Of a stretch of DNA of 64,000 nt, positions 42,432 to 52,508 are shown one piece after another (within the stretch, counting starts at the first letter, position 1; each line of letters starts with the position of its first letter). Both the position numbers and the translations under genes were made by a program. Source of the DNA: Mycolicibacterium phocaicum (GTDB taxonomy: Bacteria; Actinomycetota; Actinomycetes; Mycobacteriales; Mycobacteriaceae); NCBI RefSeq assembly GCF_010731115.1, contig NZ_AP022616.1, positions 930,001 through 994,000 on the forward strand. Direction: 5' to 3'. The notes beneath the pieces were generated by a model that saw nothing but the letters and a program-made list of their open reading frames with translations, made no database searches and was not told where the DNA came from.

Positions 42432-43406
42432 ATGCATGCCATCGAAGTCGCCGAACTCGGCGGTCCGGAAGTCCTGTCCTTCGTCGAACGCCCCGAGCCC
42501 ACCCCCGGCCCGGGCGAGGTCCTGATCAAGGCCGAGGCCATCGGCGTCAACTTCATCGACACGTATTTCCGCTCCGGGCTGTACCCGCGTCCGGTCCCCT
42601 ACATCCCGGGCCAGGAGGTCTGCGGCACCATCACGGCCGTCGGCGACGACGTCGCGGCACTGGCGGTGGGCGACCGGGTGGTCACCGCGGCGGCGGACGC
42701 CACCTACTCCGAATACTGCGTCGCACCAGCCGATTACGTGGCCTACGTCCCGGAGGGCGTGGAGCCCGAGGTGGCCGCCGCGGCGCTTCTCAAAGGCATG
42801 ACGGCCCACTACCTGATCAAGTCGACCTACCCGGTGCAGCAGGGCGACACCGTGCTGCTGCACGCCGGCGCCGGCGGCGTCGGGCTGATCCTGACCCAGT
42901 GGGCCACCAGTATGGCCGTCCGGGTCATCACGACGGTCTCAAACCAGGACAAGGCAGAGTTGTCCCGCAAGGCGGGTGCCATCGAGGTGCTGGACTATCC
43001 CGACGACCCCGCCGAGTTCGGCGCCAAGATCCGCGAACTGACGGGCGGCAACGGCGTCGCCGCCGTGTACGACGGTGTGGGTGCCTCCACGTTCGAGGCC
43101 AGCCTGGCCAGCCTCGCGGTCCGTGGAACCCTGGCATTGTTCGGCGCTTCGAGCGGACCCGTGCCGCCGTTCGACCTGCAACGACTCAACAGCGCGGGCT
43201 CGTTGTTCGTCACCCGGCCGACGCTTGCCCACTACACCCGCACCGCCGATGAATTCTCCTGGCGGGCAGGCGAACTGCTGCAGGCCGTCGCCGACGGCAC
43301 CATCAACGTGACGGTCAGTCAGCGCTACCCGCTTGCCGACGCCGCTCGCGCACACGCCGACCTGCAGGCCCGCCTGACCGTCGGCTCCGTGGTGCTGGTG
43401 CCCTAA
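42432..43406 (+). CDS. qor: Zinc-free quinone oxidoreductase (Qor)
   Basis: An NADPH:quinone reductase of the medium-chain dehydrogenase family, 324 residues. The N-terminal catalytic domain contains GVNFIDTYFRSGLYP and YIPGQEVCGTI; the Rossmann motif is HAGAGGVGLILTQWA around residue 145. The zinc ligands of alcohol dehydrogenases are absent, as in Rv1454c. ATG at 42432 with a weak AGG upstream. It ends in a CTAA overlap with the convergent DUF1254 gene. Confidence 0.92.
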   Translation: MHAIEVAELGGPEVLSFVERPEPTPGPGEVLIKAEAIGVNFIDTYFRSGLYPRPVPYIPGQEVCGTITAVGDDVAALAVGDRVVTAAADATYSEYCVAPADYVAYVPEGVEPEVAAAALLKGMTAHYLIKSTYPVQQGDTVLLHAGAGGVGLILTQWATSMAVRVITTVSNQDKAELSRKAGAIEVLDYPDDPAEFGAKIRELTGGNGVAAVYDGVGASTFEASLASLAVRGTLALFGASSGPVPPFDLQRLNSAGSLFVTRPTLAHYTRTADEFSWRAGELLQAVADGTINVTVSQRYPLADAARAHADLQARLTVGSVVLVP

Positions 43407-44344
43407 GCCGGTTCGGCCACCGGGAACGTCCAGCTGTCGTCGAGAATCTCGGGCCGTGGCCGGTACAACCGCACGGTGTAGTTCCACCCCGGAGTGATCG
43501 GCAGCAGGTTCGCGGCGTCGGCGCCGCCGAACTGGATCGTCGTCGAGCCGGCGGCGTCCTTGACGGCGGTGATGTTGTTCAGCGAGTAGGCATTCTGGGG
43601 GTTGGCGGTGAAGTAGCCGTCCTTGTTGTAGACCGTCACCGACCAGAAACCGTCCACCGGAACATCTTTGACGGTGAGCCGGTGCACGGTGGTGCCGTCG
43701 TTCTGGGACGGCACCGCGGTCAGGTAGAGCGCGTCGCGCTGCGGGTTGCCGCCCCACGCGTTGGCCGATCCGATCAGGTGCCGCACCGGGTCCGTGTCGG
43801 CCGCGGTACCGAACATGCCCCTGGTGTCCGGCAGCGTGGTGGCGAGCGTGACGAGTGCATTGCGCACGGTTTTCTGGCTGACCGGGTCCCAGTCGGGTAC
43901 CACGAAGCTTCCCGGGGCGTCCTGCGCGACGGTGATGGCGTCCTGCAGCGCGTGTACGGCGGCCACGTCGGCGGCGTCGCCCGGATCGACCAAAGTGCGG
44001 ACCGCTGCCGCGACGTAGCGCGTGCCCACCTCATCGCGCGTGAGCGTCACCGCGGCGGGCGCGTAGGCGACCTGGGTCGTGTAGTGGTCCTCATTGATGA
44101 TCTGCAGCGACATGAATCGGCCCGCGCTGTCGGGCAGGGTGACCGTGACGGGTCCCGCGTCGAGGTCGAACACCGCGGCCGAGTAGAGGGTGTCGCGGTT
44201 CTGCCGGATGACGATCTGGTGGTCGATCGAGCTGAGTTCGCGGTTGTGGAAGAAGGCGCCGAAGCCGTCATCGCGGACGATGCCGCCGAAGTACAGATCC
44301 GATTCGGCGCGGGCGAAATTGTCGGGGCTCACCAGTTGGGGCAT
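43403..44344 (-). CDS. DUF1254/DUF1214 domain protein
   Basis: A 313-residue protein of the DUF1254-DUF1214 type. The N-terminal half has VIRQNRDTLYSAAVFDLDAGPVTVTLPD and LQIINEDHY, the C-terminal half DGFWSVTVYNKDGYF, both typical. Usually these proteins have an export signal; none is seen here, so this may be a cytosolic variant. The function is unknown. The ATG at 44344 follows GGGGA. It sits where M. tuberculosis has PE_PGRS28 and Rv1453. Confidence 0.88.
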   Translation of the reverse strand: MPQLVSPDNFARAESDLYFGGIVRDDGFGAFFHNRELSSIDHQIVIRQNRDTLYSAAVFDLDAGPVTVTLPDSAGRFMSLQIINEDHYTTQVAYAPAAVTLTRDEVGTRYVAAAVRTLVDPGDAADVAAVHALQDAITVAQDAPGSFVVPDWDPVSQKTVRNALVTLATTLPDTRGMFGTAADTDPVRHLIGSANAWGGNPQRDALYLTAVPSQNDGTTVHRLTVKDVPVDGFWSVTVYNKDGYFTANPQNAYSLNNITAVKDAAGSTTIQFGGADAANLLPITPGWNYTVRLYRPRPEILDDSWTFPVAEPA

Positions 44345-44367
44345 GGTCCCCAAACTAGCTGGTCGGG

Positions 44368-45381
44368 TCAGTGGAACAGCATCGGCAGCGCGAGCGCCGA
44401 GTCGACCGCCAGCGCGCAGAACAGCACCGCGAGATAGTTGTTCGACTGCAGGAACAGGCGCAGCGGCTTGACCGGCTCACCGCGCTTGACACCCGAGTAC
44501 AGCTGGTGCGCCATCACCAGGAACCACGCACCGGCGACCAGCGCCACCGCCGCGTACAGCCAACCGGTGGCGAACGCCAGCGCGAGCGTCGTCAGGACAG
44601 TTGCCCAGGTGTAGATCAGGATCTGCTTGGTGACCTCGCGCTCGGTGGCGACGACGGGCAGCATCGGTACGCCGGCTGCCTCGTAGTCCTCCTTGTAGCG
44701 CATGGCCAGTGCCCAGGTGTGCGGCGGCGTCCAGAAGAAGATGATCAGGAACATCACCAGCGCGGGCCATTGGATGGTGCCGGTGACCGCCGACCACCCG
44801 ATCATCACCGGCATGCAGCCGGCGGCGCCGCCCCACACCACGTTCTGCGAGGTCCGGCGCTTCAGCAGCAGCGTGTAGACGAAGACGTAAAAGGCGATGG
44901 TCGCCAGCGCGAGCAGGCCCGACAGCAGATTCGAGCTGCGCCACAGCCACACGAACGACGTGACGGTGAGGATCAGGCCGAAGATCAGCGCGTTCCGGGT
45001 CGGAACGGTCGCCCGCGCCAACGGCCGGCGGGCGGTGCGCTTCATCACCTTGTCGATGTCGGCGTCGGCGACACAGTTCAGGGTGTTCGCGCCTGCGGCG
45101 GCGAGCAGGCCACCGACCAGGGTGTTGAGGATCAGCAGCGGCTTGATCGGACCCTGGCTGGCCACGACGTCGAAGCGGTGCGCGAGCAGCATCGCCGGGA
45201 TCGTGGTCACCAGCAGCAGTTCGATGACGCGCGGCTTGGTGAGCGCGATGTAAGCCAGCAGCGTGTCCCGAACCCGGTTCGGCGACTTGTTCGCCGACGC
45301 AGCGTCGTGCTCGTCAGACGCTGCAGCTCCGGGACCGAAACCGTGTGCCCCGTGGACGGAACGGCGCTCGCGAATGCTCAC
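44368..45381 (-). CDS. ctaB: Protoheme IX farnesyltransferase (heme O synthase)
   Basis: Attaches farnesyl to heme B, the step before CtaA. It has 337 residues, a ~40-residue polar N-terminus and then nine membrane helices of the UbiA family. The first Asp-rich motif is [15 protein letters not shown] and the second lies near [17 protein letters not shown] start with GAGGAG eight bases upstream. It is divergent from tkt across 228 bases. Same position as Rv1451. Confidence 0.96.
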   Translation of the reverse strand: MSIRERRSVHGAHGFGPGAAASDEHDAASANKSPNRVRDTLLAYIALTKPRVIELLLVTTIPAMLLAHRFDVVASQGPIKPLLILNTLVGGLLAAAGANTLNCVADADIDKVMKRTARRPLARATVPTRNALIFGLILTVTSFVWLWRSSNLLSGLLALATIAFYVFVYTLLLKRRTSQNVVWGGAAGCMPVMIGWSAVTGTIQWPALVMFLIIFFWTPPHTWALAMRYKEDYEAAGVPMLPVVATEREVTKQILIYTWATVLTTLALAFATGWLYAAVALVAGAWFLVMAHQLYSGVKRGEPVKPLRLFLQSNNYLAVLFCALAVDSALALPMLFH

Positions 45382-45429
45382 GCAGATATCTCCTCGGAAG
45401 TCACGGCCGCGCAGCCTCTACTACAGACG

Positions 45430-45435
45430 ATGGTA
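45430..45435 (-). promoter_or_regulatory. Possible -10 element of ctaB
   Basis: TACCAT on the minus strand, giving a leader of about 40 bases before ctaB. Confidence 0.35.
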
Positions 45436-45543
45436 GACCGCGCACCTGAGTGCTCCACACCGCAGGGTGCATTCGGGTGAACGGAAACCCAATCACGGAC
45501 AGGCCAAAGGTGAAGCGGTCTGCACCACACCAGCGGCGCGCAC

Positions 45544-45549
45544 TAGGGT
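45544..45549 (+). promoter_or_regulatory. Possible -10 element of the tkt operon
   Basis: TAGGGT lies 60 bases before the tkt GTG, the same hexamer as the acn promoter. No -35 was recognised. Confidence 0.35.
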
Positions 45550-45609
45550 AGTCATGCAGCTCGCTTGCAATTTGCCGAGCCCGAGACGTCCCCCAGTAGG
45601 AGTGCGCCC

Positions 45610-47703
45610 GTGACCACAGTCGAAGAGATTTCCGAACTCACCCGCCCGCACCACCCGGACGACTGGACCGAGCTCGACTCGGCCGCCGTCGACACCGTAC
45701 GAGTGCTCGCCGCGGACGCGGTGCAGAAGGTCGGAAACGGCCACCCCGGAACCGCGATGAGCCTGGCCCCGCTGGCCTACACCCTGTTCCAGCGCCAGAT
45801 GCGCCACGACCCGTCCGACACCACCTGGATCGGCCGCGACCGCTTCGTCCTGTCCTGCGGGCACTCCAGCCTGACGCTGTACCTGCAGCTGTACATGGGC
45901 GGCTTCGGCCTCGAACTGGCCGACATCGAGGCGCTGCGCACCTGGGGCTCGCTGACCCCCGGCCACCCCGAGTACGGCCACACCAAGGGTGTGGAGATCA
46001 CCACCGGTCCCCTGGGCCAGGGCCTGGCCTCCTCGGTCGGCATGGCGATGGCCGCGCGCTACGAACGCGGCCTGTTCGATCCCGACGCCGCGCCCGGCGA
46101 GAGCCCCTTCGACCACTTCATCTACGTCATCGCCTCCGACGGTGACATCGAAGAGGGCGTCACCAGCGAGGCGTCGTCCCTCGCCGGCACCCAGCAGCTC
46201 GGCAACCTGATCGTGCTGTGGGACAACAACAAGATCTCCATCGAGCACGACACCAACATCGCGCTGTCCGAGGACACCTGCGCCCGCTACCGCGCCTACG
46301 GCTGGCACGTCCAGGAGGTCGACGGCGGTGAGAACGTCACGGCCATCGAAGCTGCGTTGGCAGAGGCACGAAAGGTGACCGACCGCCCGTCGTTCATCTC
46401 GGTGCGCACCATCATCGGCTACCCGGCGCCCACCAAGATGAACACCGGTGGCGTGCACGGTTCGGCACTGGGTGCCGACGAGGTGGCGGCCACCAAGAAG
46501 GTGCTCGGCTTCGACCCGGACAAGAGCTTCGAGGTGAAGCCCGAGGTCATCGCCCACACCCGTGAGCTCGTCGCCCGCGGCAAGCAGGCGCATGACGAGT
46601 GGCAGGTCGCCTTCGACGCCTGGGCCGCCAAAGAACCCGAGCGCAAGAAGCTGCTGGACCGCCTGCACGCAGGCGAACTGCCCGAGGGCTGGGACGCCGA
46701 CCTGACGTACTGGGAGCCGGGCAGCAAGGCCGTCGCGACGCGTGCCGCGTTCGGCAAGGTGCTCAACGACGTGGCCGGCAAGCTGCCCGAATTGTGGGGT
46801 GGCTCAGCCGATCTCGCGGGTAGCAACAACACGACCATCAACGGCGTGAAGTCGTTCGGCCCGCCGTCGATCTCGACCGAGGACTACACCGCCGACTGGT
46901 ACGGCCGGGTGCTGCACTTCGGCATCCGCGAGCACGCCATGGGCTCGATCCTCAACGGCATCGTGCTGCACGGCCCGACGCGTCCGTTCGCGGGCACCTT
47001 CCTGCAGTTCGCCGACTACATGCGTCCGGCGGTGCGGTTGGCCGCGCTGATGAACATCGACCCGATCTACATCTGGACCCACGACTCCATCGGTCTGGGT
47101 GAGGACGGCCCGACACACCAGCCGATCGAGCACCTGGCCGCGCTGCGCGCGATCCCGAACCTGTCGGTGGTTCGTCCCGCCGACCCGAACGAGACCGCCT
47201 ACACCTGGCGCACCATCCTGCAGCGCACGCACGGCAACAACCCGACCGGTTTCATCCTGACCCGCCAGGGGGTACCCGTCCTCGAGGGCACCGACGCCGA
47301 CGGCGCTGCCCGTGGTGGCTACGTGCTCGGCGGCGGTAACCCGGCCGACGACGCGGACGTCATCATCATCGCGACCGGTTCCGAGGTGCAGCTGGCCGTC
47401 GAGGCACAGAAGCTGTTGGCGGACAAGGACATCGTCGCCTACGTGGTGTCGATGCCGTGTCTGGAATGGTTCGAGGCGCAGCCGAAGGAGTACCGCGACG
47501 CGGTGCTGCCGCCCGACGTCTCGGCACGTGTTGCGGTCGAGGCCGGCATCGCGCAGCCTTGGCACAAGCTGGTCGGTGACACCGGCGAGATCATCTCGAT
47601 CGAGCACTACGGCGCATCGGCCGACGACAAGACCCTGTTCCGGGAGTTCGGCTTCACCGCTGAGGCCGTCGTCGCCGCCGCAGAACGCTCGTTGGACAAC
47701 TGA
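45610..47703 (+). CDS. tkt: Transketolase
   Basis: A TPP enzyme moving two-carbon units in the non-oxidative pentose-phosphate pathway; 697 residues. The N-terminal [14 protein letters not shown], the TPP/Mg motif ASDGDIEEG near residue 177 and [20 protein letters not shown] are all typical. The GTG at 45610 is chosen for the AGGAG eight bases upstream; the open frame extends 15 codons further. First gene of tkt-tal-zwf-opcA-pgl, the conserved actinobacterial cluster. Confidence 0.97.
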   Translation: MTTVEEISELTRPHHPDDWTELDSAAVDTVRVLAADAVQKVGNGHPGTAMSLAPLAYTLFQRQMRHDPSDTTWIGRDRFVLSCGHSSLTLYLQLYMGGFGLELADIEALRTWGSLTPGHPEYGHTKGVEITTGPLGQGLASSVGMAMAARYERGLFDPDAAPGESPFDHFIYVIASDGDIEEGVTSEASSLAGTQQLGNLIVLWDNNKISIEHDTNIALSEDTCARYRAYGWHVQEVDGGENVTAIEAALAEARKVTDRPSFISVRTIIGYPAPTKMNTGGVHGSALGADEVAATKKVLGFDPDKSFEVKPEVIAHTRELVARGKQAHDEWQVAFDAWAAKEPERKKLLDRLHAGELPEGWDADLTYWEPGSKAVATRAAFGKVLNDVAGKLPELWGGSADLAGSNNTTINGVKSFGPPSISTEDYTADWYGRVLHFGIREHAMGSILNGIVLHGPTRPFAGTFLQFADYMRPAVRLAALMNIDPIYIWTHDSIGLGEDGPTHQPIEHLAALRAIPNLSVVRPADPNETAYTWRTILQRTHGNNPTGFILTRQGVPVLEGTDADGAARGGYVLGGGNPADDADVIIIATGSEVQLAVEAQKLLADKDIVAYVVSMPCLEWFEAQPKEYRDAVLPPDVSARVAVEAGIAQPWHKLVGDTGEIISIEHYGASADDKTLFREFGFTAEAVVAAAERSLDN

Positions 47704-47729
47704 CAACCAATTCAGAAAAGAGCACCCTC

Positions 47730-48839
47730 ATGACTCAGAACCCGAACCTCGCGGCGCTGAGCGCCGCCGGTGTCTCCGTGTGGCTCGACGACCTGTCGCG
47801 TGAGCGGCTGCAGTCGGGGAACCTCACCGAGCTGATCAACACCCGCAGCGTCGTGGGCGTCACGACCAACCCGTCGATCTTCCAGGCTGCGCTGTCCAAG
47901 GGCACGGCCTACGACGAGCAGGTGCACGAGCTGGCGTCCCGGGGCGCCGACGTGGACGCCACCATCCGCACCGTCACCACGGACGATGTCCGCAACGCGT
48001 GCGACGTGCTGGCCAAGGTGTACGAGGCCACCGGCGGCGTCGACGGCCGGGTGTCCATCGAGGTCGACCCGCGGCTGGCGCACGACACCGACAAGACGAT
48101 CCTGCAGGCCATCGAGCTGTGGAAGATCGTCGACCGCCCGAACCTCCTGATCAAGATTCCGGCGACGCTGGCGGGCCTGCCGGCGATCACCGCGGTGATC
48201 GCCGAGGGCATCTCGGTCAATGTCACCCTGATCTTCTCGGTGGAACGGCACCGCGCCGTGATGGACGCCTACCTGACCGGGCTCGAGAAGGCCCGCGAAG
48301 CCGGCCACGACCTGTCGAAGATCCATTCTGTCGCTTCGTTCTTCGTGTCCCGCGTGGACACCGAGATCGACGCCCGGCTGGAGAAGATCGGTGGCTCGGC
48401 GCTGGGTCTGCGCGGCAAGGCCGGCGTCGCCAACGCCCGGCTGGCGTACGCGGCCTACGAGCAGGTCTTCGGCGGCCCGCAGTTCGCCAACCTCAAGGCC
48501 GAGGGTGCCCGCGTGCAGCGTCCGCTGTGGGCGTCGACCGGCGTGAAGAACCCGGACTACCCGGACACGCTGTACGTCACCGAGCTGGTCGCCGCCGACA
48601 CCGTCAACACCATGCCGGAGAAGACCCTGGAAGCGGTCGCCGACCACGGCCAGATCACCGGCGACACCATCTCCGGAACGGCTGCCGCGGCGCAGGCCGT
48701 GTTCGATGAGCTGTCGGCCGTCGGGATCGACCTGGACGACGTGTTCAACCTGCTCGAGGTCGAGGGCGTGGAGAAGTTCGAGAAATCCTGGGGCGAGCTG
48801 CTCGAGGCCACGCAGGGTCAACTCGACGCGTTGAAATGA
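47730..48839 (+). CDS. tal: Transaldolase
   Basis: Transfers the dihydroxyacetone unit between sugar phosphates. The 369 residues are the actinobacterial class length. Lys142 in [11 protein letters not shown] forms the Schiff base, and [13 protein letters not shown] near the N-terminus is the family signature. ATG 26 bases after the tkt stop. Its TGA overlaps the zwf ATG. Confidence 0.97.
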   Translation: MTQNPNLAALSAAGVSVWLDDLSRERLQSGNLTELINTRSVVGVTTNPSIFQAALSKGTAYDEQVHELASRGADVDATIRTVTTDDVRNACDVLAKVYEATGGVDGRVSIEVDPRLAHDTDKTILQAIELWKIVDRPNLLIKIPATLAGLPAITAVIAEGISVNVTLIFSVERHRAVMDAYLTGLEKAREAGHDLSKIHSVASFFVSRVDTEIDARLEKIGGSALGLRGKAGVANARLAYAAYEQVFGGPQFANLKAEGARVQRPLWASTGVKNPDYPDTLYVTELVAADTVNTMPEKTLEAVADHGQITGDTISGTAAAAQAVFDELSAVGIDLDDVFNLLEVEGVEKFEKSWGELLEATQGQLDALK

Positions 48840-50395
48840 GCGACAGCAGCGAGCGGCCGGCGAATTGGGTGAACCCCCTGCGGGACAAGCGCGACAAGCG
48901 CATGCCCCGCATCGCCGGCCCGTGCGCGGTGGTGATCTTCGGCGTCACGGGCGATCTGGCCCGCAAGAAGCTGATGCCGGCGATCTACGACCTGGCCAAC
49001 CGTGGGCTGCTGCCGCCCTCGTTCGCCTTGGTCGGCTTCGCGCGCCGGGACTGGGCCGACGAGGACTTCGGTCAGGTCGTCCACGACGCCGTCAGACAGC
49101 ACGCCCGGACCCCGTTCCGGCAGGAGGTCTGGGACCGCCTGGCCGAGGGATTCCGTTTCGTGCAAGGCACGTTCGACGACGACGCTGCCTTCGAACGGCT
49201 GCGTGACGCGCTGCACAAGCTCGACGAGGAGCGCGGCACCGGCGGCAATCACGCGTTCTACCTGTCGATTCCGCCGAACGCGTTCCCGCAGGTGTGCGAA
49301 CAGCTGTCAAGGTCCGGCTTGGCCGACAAGTCCGGCGGCTCCTGGAGCCGGGTGGTCATCGAGAAGCCGTTTGGTCACGACCTGGCCAGCGCCGAGGCGC
49401 TCAACGGCGTCGTCAACAGTGTGTTCCCGGAGTCGTCGGTGTTCCGCATCGACCACTACCTGGGCAAGGAAACCGTCCAGAACATCCTGGCGCTGCGGTT
49501 CGCCAACGAGTTGTTCGAGCCCGTGTGGAACGCCCACTACGTCGACAGCGTGCAGATCACCATGGCCGAGGACATCGGACTCGGTGGCCGCGGCGGTTAC
49601 TACGACGGCGTGGGCGCCGCCCGCGACGTCATTCAGAACCACCTCCTGCAGCTGCTCGCGCTGACGGCGCTGGAGGAGCCGGTCAACTTCTCACCGCACG
49701 AACTCCAGGCCGAGAAGATCAAGGTGCTGTCGGCGACACACCTGGCCGAGCCGCTGGACGAGACCACGGCACGCGGTCAGTACGCCGCCGGCTGGCAGGG
49801 TGGCGAGAAGGTTGTCGGCCTGCTCGACGAGGAAGGCTTCTCGTCGACGTCGACCACCGAGACCTTCGCGGCGATCACGGTCGAGGTCGACACCCGGCGC
49901 TGGGCCGGCGTGCCGTTCTACCTGCGCACCGGAAAACGGTTGGGACGCAGGGTCACAGAGATCGCGTTGCTGTTCAAGCGGGCGCCGCACCTGCCGTTCG
50001 ACGCCACGATGACCGACGAACTCGGACAGAACGCCCTGGTGATCCGGGTGCAGCCCGACGAAGGCATCACCCTGCGATTCGGTTCCAAGGTGCCGGGGCA
50101 CCTCATGGAGGTCCGCGACGTCAGCATGGACTTCTCGTACGGTTCCGCGTTTGCCGAGGACTCCCCCGAAGCCTACGAACGACTGATCCTCGACGTCCTG
50201 CTCGGCGAACCGTCGCTGTTCCCGGTCAACGCCGAAGTCGAATTGTCCTGGAAGATACTGGATCCCGCGCTCGAACACTGGGCCGCGCAGGACAAGGCCG
50301 GCGGCCGGCCCGAGGCCTACGAGTCCGGCACCTGGGGTCCGGAGTCGGCATTCGAGATGCTGCGGCGCAGCGGCCGCGAATGGAGGCGACCGTGA
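48836..50395 (+). CDS. zwf: Glucose-6-phosphate 1-dehydrogenase
   Basis: Oxidises glucose-6-phosphate to 6-phosphogluconolactone, making NADPH. The protein has 519 residues. The nucleotide-binding motif is [12 protein letters not shown]; the active site RIDHYLGKE has His207 and Lys211. Position matches zwf2 (Rv1447c). Start and stop both overlap neighbours (ATGA with tal, GTGA with opcA). Confidence 0.97.
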   Translation: MSDSSERPANWVNPLRDKRDKRMPRIAGPCAVVIFGVTGDLARKKLMPAIYDLANRGLLPPSFALVGFARRDWADEDFGQVVHDAVRQHARTPFRQEVWDRLAEGFRFVQGTFDDDAAFERLRDALHKLDEERGTGGNHAFYLSIPPNAFPQVCEQLSRSGLADKSGGSWSRVVIEKPFGHDLASAEALNGVVNSVFPESSVFRIDHYLGKETVQNILALRFANELFEPVWNAHYVDSVQITMAEDIGLGGRGGYYDGVGAARDVIQNHLLQLLALTALEEPVNFSPHELQAEKIKVLSATHLAEPLDETTARGQYAAGWQGGEKVVGLLDEEGFSSTSTTETFAAITVEVDTRRWAGVPFYLRTGKRLGRRVTEIALLFKRAPHLPFDATMTDELGQNALVIRVQPDEGITLRFGSKVPGHLMEVRDVSMDFSYGSAFAEDSPEAYERLILDVLLGEPSLFPVNAEVELSWKILDPALEHWAAQDKAGGRPEAYESGTWGPESAFEMLRRSGREWRRP

Positions 50396-51303
50396 TTCTC
50401 GATCTGCCCGACACCAACACCGGCGCGATCAACAAGAAGATCGTCGCGCTGCGTGAAGAGGGTGGTGCCATCACCCTCGGGCGGGTACTGACCCTCGTGG
50501 TGGCACCCGACACCGAGGCCATCCTCGAGGAGGCCATCGAGGCCGCCAACACCGCCAGCCGCGAACATCCGTGCCGCGTCATCGTGGTGATCCCCGGTGA
50601 CCGGCTGGCCACCGAGGCCCGCCTGGATGCCCAGCTCCGGGTGGGTCGCGACGCCGGCGCCAATGAGGTTGTGGTGCTTCGCCTTTCGGGCCCGCTGGCC
50701 GGCCATGCCAGCAGCGTGGTGACGCCATTCCTGCTGCCGGATACCCCGGTGGTCACCTGGTGGCCCGATGTGGCACCCGCGGTGCCGGCGGCCGATCCGC
50801 TGGGCAAGCTCGCGATCCGCCGGATCACCGACGCCACCAACGGTGAAGATCCTCAGACCTGCATCAAGAGCCGGTTGGCCGGCTACACGTCCGGGGACAC
50901 CGATCTGGCGTGGAGCCGGGTGACGTACTGGCGGGCGCTGCTCGCCGCCGCGCTGGACCAGGCACCTTATGAACCGATCACCGAGGCGCTGGTGTCGGGG
51001 CTCAAAGATGAACCGGCACTGGACATCCTGGCCGGCTGGCTGGCGGCCTGCATCGACGGGCCGGTGACCCGCGCGGTCGGTGAGCTCAAAGTCGTGCTGA
51101 CCCGACCGACCGAGACCATCACACTGAGCCGTCCGCAGACCGGCGTCACCGCCTCGCTCACCCGCACCGGCCGGCCCGAGGCCCGTATTCCGTTGGCACG
51201 CCGGGAAGCTCGCGACTGCCTCGCCGAAGAGATGCGCCGGCTCGATGCCGACGAGATCTACCATCGCGCCCTCGTGGGCCTGGACAAGGTCGTATATGTC
51301 TGA
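50392..51303 (+). CDS. opcA: OpcA, glucose-6-phosphate dehydrogenase assembly/allosteric protein
   Basis: Needed for full activity and oligomer state of Zwf in actinobacteria and cyanobacteria. The GTG at 50392 overlaps the zwf TGA and gives 303 residues, the same as Rv1446c. The landmarks are [20 protein letters not shown] at the start and [11 protein letters not shown] in the middle. A long upstream open frame that runs through zwf is spurious. No catalytic motif is expected. Confidence 0.94.
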   Translation: MILDLPDTNTGAINKKIVALREEGGAITLGRVLTLVVAPDTEAILEEAIEAANTASREHPCRVIVVIPGDRLATEARLDAQLRVGRDAGANEVVVLRLSGPLAGHASSVVTPFLLPDTPVVTWWPDVAPAVPAADPLGKLAIRRITDATNGEDPQTCIKSRLAGYTSGDTDLAWSRVTYWRALLAAALDQAPYEPITEALVSGLKDEPALDILAGWLAACIDGPVTRAVGELKVVLTRPTETITLSRPQTGVTASLTRTGRPEARIPLARREARDCLAEEMRRLDADEIYHRALVGLDKVVYV

Positions 51304-52030
51304 GCAGATCATCGAGAAGTATCCCGACGCAGATGCTCTGGTGACCGCCGTCGGCGATCGCCTCGTGGCGGCCATCAACGGCGCCATCGAGGCGCGCGGC
51401 GTGGCATACATCGTGCTGACCGGCGGCGGTACCGGCATCAAGTTGCTCAAGCATGTCGGCGGGCATCCGATCGACTGGGCCAAGGTGCACCTGTTCTGGG
51501 GCGACGACCGGTACGTCCCGGCCGACGATGCCGACCGGAACATCAAGCAGGCCCGCGAGGCGCTGCTGAATTCCGTTGCCATCCCGGCAGACAACGTCCA
51601 CGCCATGGCCGCCAGCGACGGCGAGTTCGGTGACGACGTCGACGCCGCGGCCGCCGCCTACGCGCGCGAGCTGGCACTGGTCGCCGGGAATGGTTCGCCG
51701 ACACCGGAATTCGACGTACACCTGTTGGGCATGGGCGGCGAAGGACACGTCAACTCGCTGTTCCCGCACACCGACGCCGTCCGCGAGACCGAGCGGTACG
51801 TCGTTGCCGTCACCGACTCCCCCAAGCCGCCGCCGCGGCGGATCACGCTGACCCTGCCCGCGGTCCGTCGCTCCCGCCAGGTGTGGCTTGTCGTGGCCGG
51901 CGCCGAGAAGGCCGACGCGGTAGCGGCCGCGGTGGGTGGCGCTGCGGCCGAAGACATTCCGGCGGCCGGCGCGATCGGCACCGAGGCGACGGTATGGTTG
52001 CTCGACGCCGCCGCGGCGTCAAAACTGTAG
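51296..52030 (+). CDS. pgl: 6-phosphogluconolactonase
   Basis: Hydrolyses 6-phosphogluconolactone. The 244-residue protein shows [12 protein letters not shown] near residue 40, [11 protein letters not shown], and the active-site [16 protein letters not shown], all typical of the DevB/Pgl family. The ATG at 51296 overlaps the opcA end by eight bases. It completes the oxidative branch made with zwf and opcA. Confidence 0.96.
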   Translation: MSEQIIEKYPDADALVTAVGDRLVAAINGAIEARGVAYIVLTGGGTGIKLLKHVGGHPIDWAKVHLFWGDDRYVPADDADRNIKQAREALLNSVAIPADNVHAMAASDGEFGDDVDAAAAAYARELALVAGNGSPTPEFDVHLLGMGGEGHVNSLFPHTDAVRETERYVVAVTDSPKPPPRRITLTLPAVRRSRQVWLVVAGAEKADAVAAAVGGAAAEDIPAAGAIGTEATVWLLDAAAASKL

Positions 52031-52032
52031 CC

Positions 52033-52401
52033 ATGGTCGACAAAGGCGACGGGCGGTCACGACCCGTGCGCGGCCGCATCCGAACGTTGACGGACGCCGC
52101 GTTGAACGCCGACGTCATGGTGTCCCAGGTCGACTCGCTGCTGGTCGACATGGAAGGCACACTGGCGACCCTCAGCACTCTGACCGGTGATCTCGACACC
52201 ACGATGTCGCGGTTCAACGAGACCATCACCCAGATCGACGAACTCGCGCCGCGCATCTTCGGCGTGGTCGACCGGATGGAAGCGATCGTGACGCGCGTGG
52301 AGGCCATCGTCGGGGTCGCCGAGACAGTGCTATCGCCCATCACGGTCACAGAAAACGTCGTGCGAGGCATGGTGAAGTCAGTTCGCGGCTGGGCTCCGTA
52401 G
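52033..52401 (+). CDS. Small helical protein (Rv1444c-like)
   Basis: A 122-residue protein with no known function. It is almost wholly amphipathic helix from DAALNADVMVSQVDSLLVDM onward, with many regularly spaced Val/Leu/Ile (ETITQIDELAPRIFGVVDRM), suggesting a coiled coil or phasin-like surface protein. The ATG at 52033 is two bases after the pgl stop; the longer open frame upstream lies within pgl. It occupies the Rv1444c position, at the end of the pentose-phosphate operon. Confidence 0.85.
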   Translation: MVDKGDGRSRPVRGRIRTLTDAALNADVMVSQVDSLLVDMEGTLATLSTLTGDLDTTMSRFNETITQIDELAPRIFGVVDRMEAIVTRVEAIVGVAETVLSPITVTENVVRGMVKSVRGWAP

Positions 52402-52490
52402 CAGCCTCTGCTGAGAACTTTGGTCACTTTGTTTGCGCTGGTCACGGTAGGTCGCTGAGGCCACATTCGTCACAGCGAATTGTCGGTGGT

Positions 52491-52506
52491 TCGAACTATT
52501 GTTCGA
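52491..52506. promoter_or_regulatory. LexA (SOS) box over the HNH gene promoter
   Basis: TCGAAC-TATT-GTTCGA is a perfect mycobacterial SOS box. Its centre contains TATTGT (52497-52502), which ends six bases before the ATG at 52509, so LexA would cover the -10 of a leaderless mRNA. DNA damage should therefore induce the HNH gene. Confidence 0.85.
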
Positions 52507-52508
52507 AT

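Noticed and set aside
49294..50391. N-terminal extension of the opcA open frame
   Set aside because: It lies within zwf in another frame. The GTG at 50392 with a GTGA overlap gives the family length exactly.
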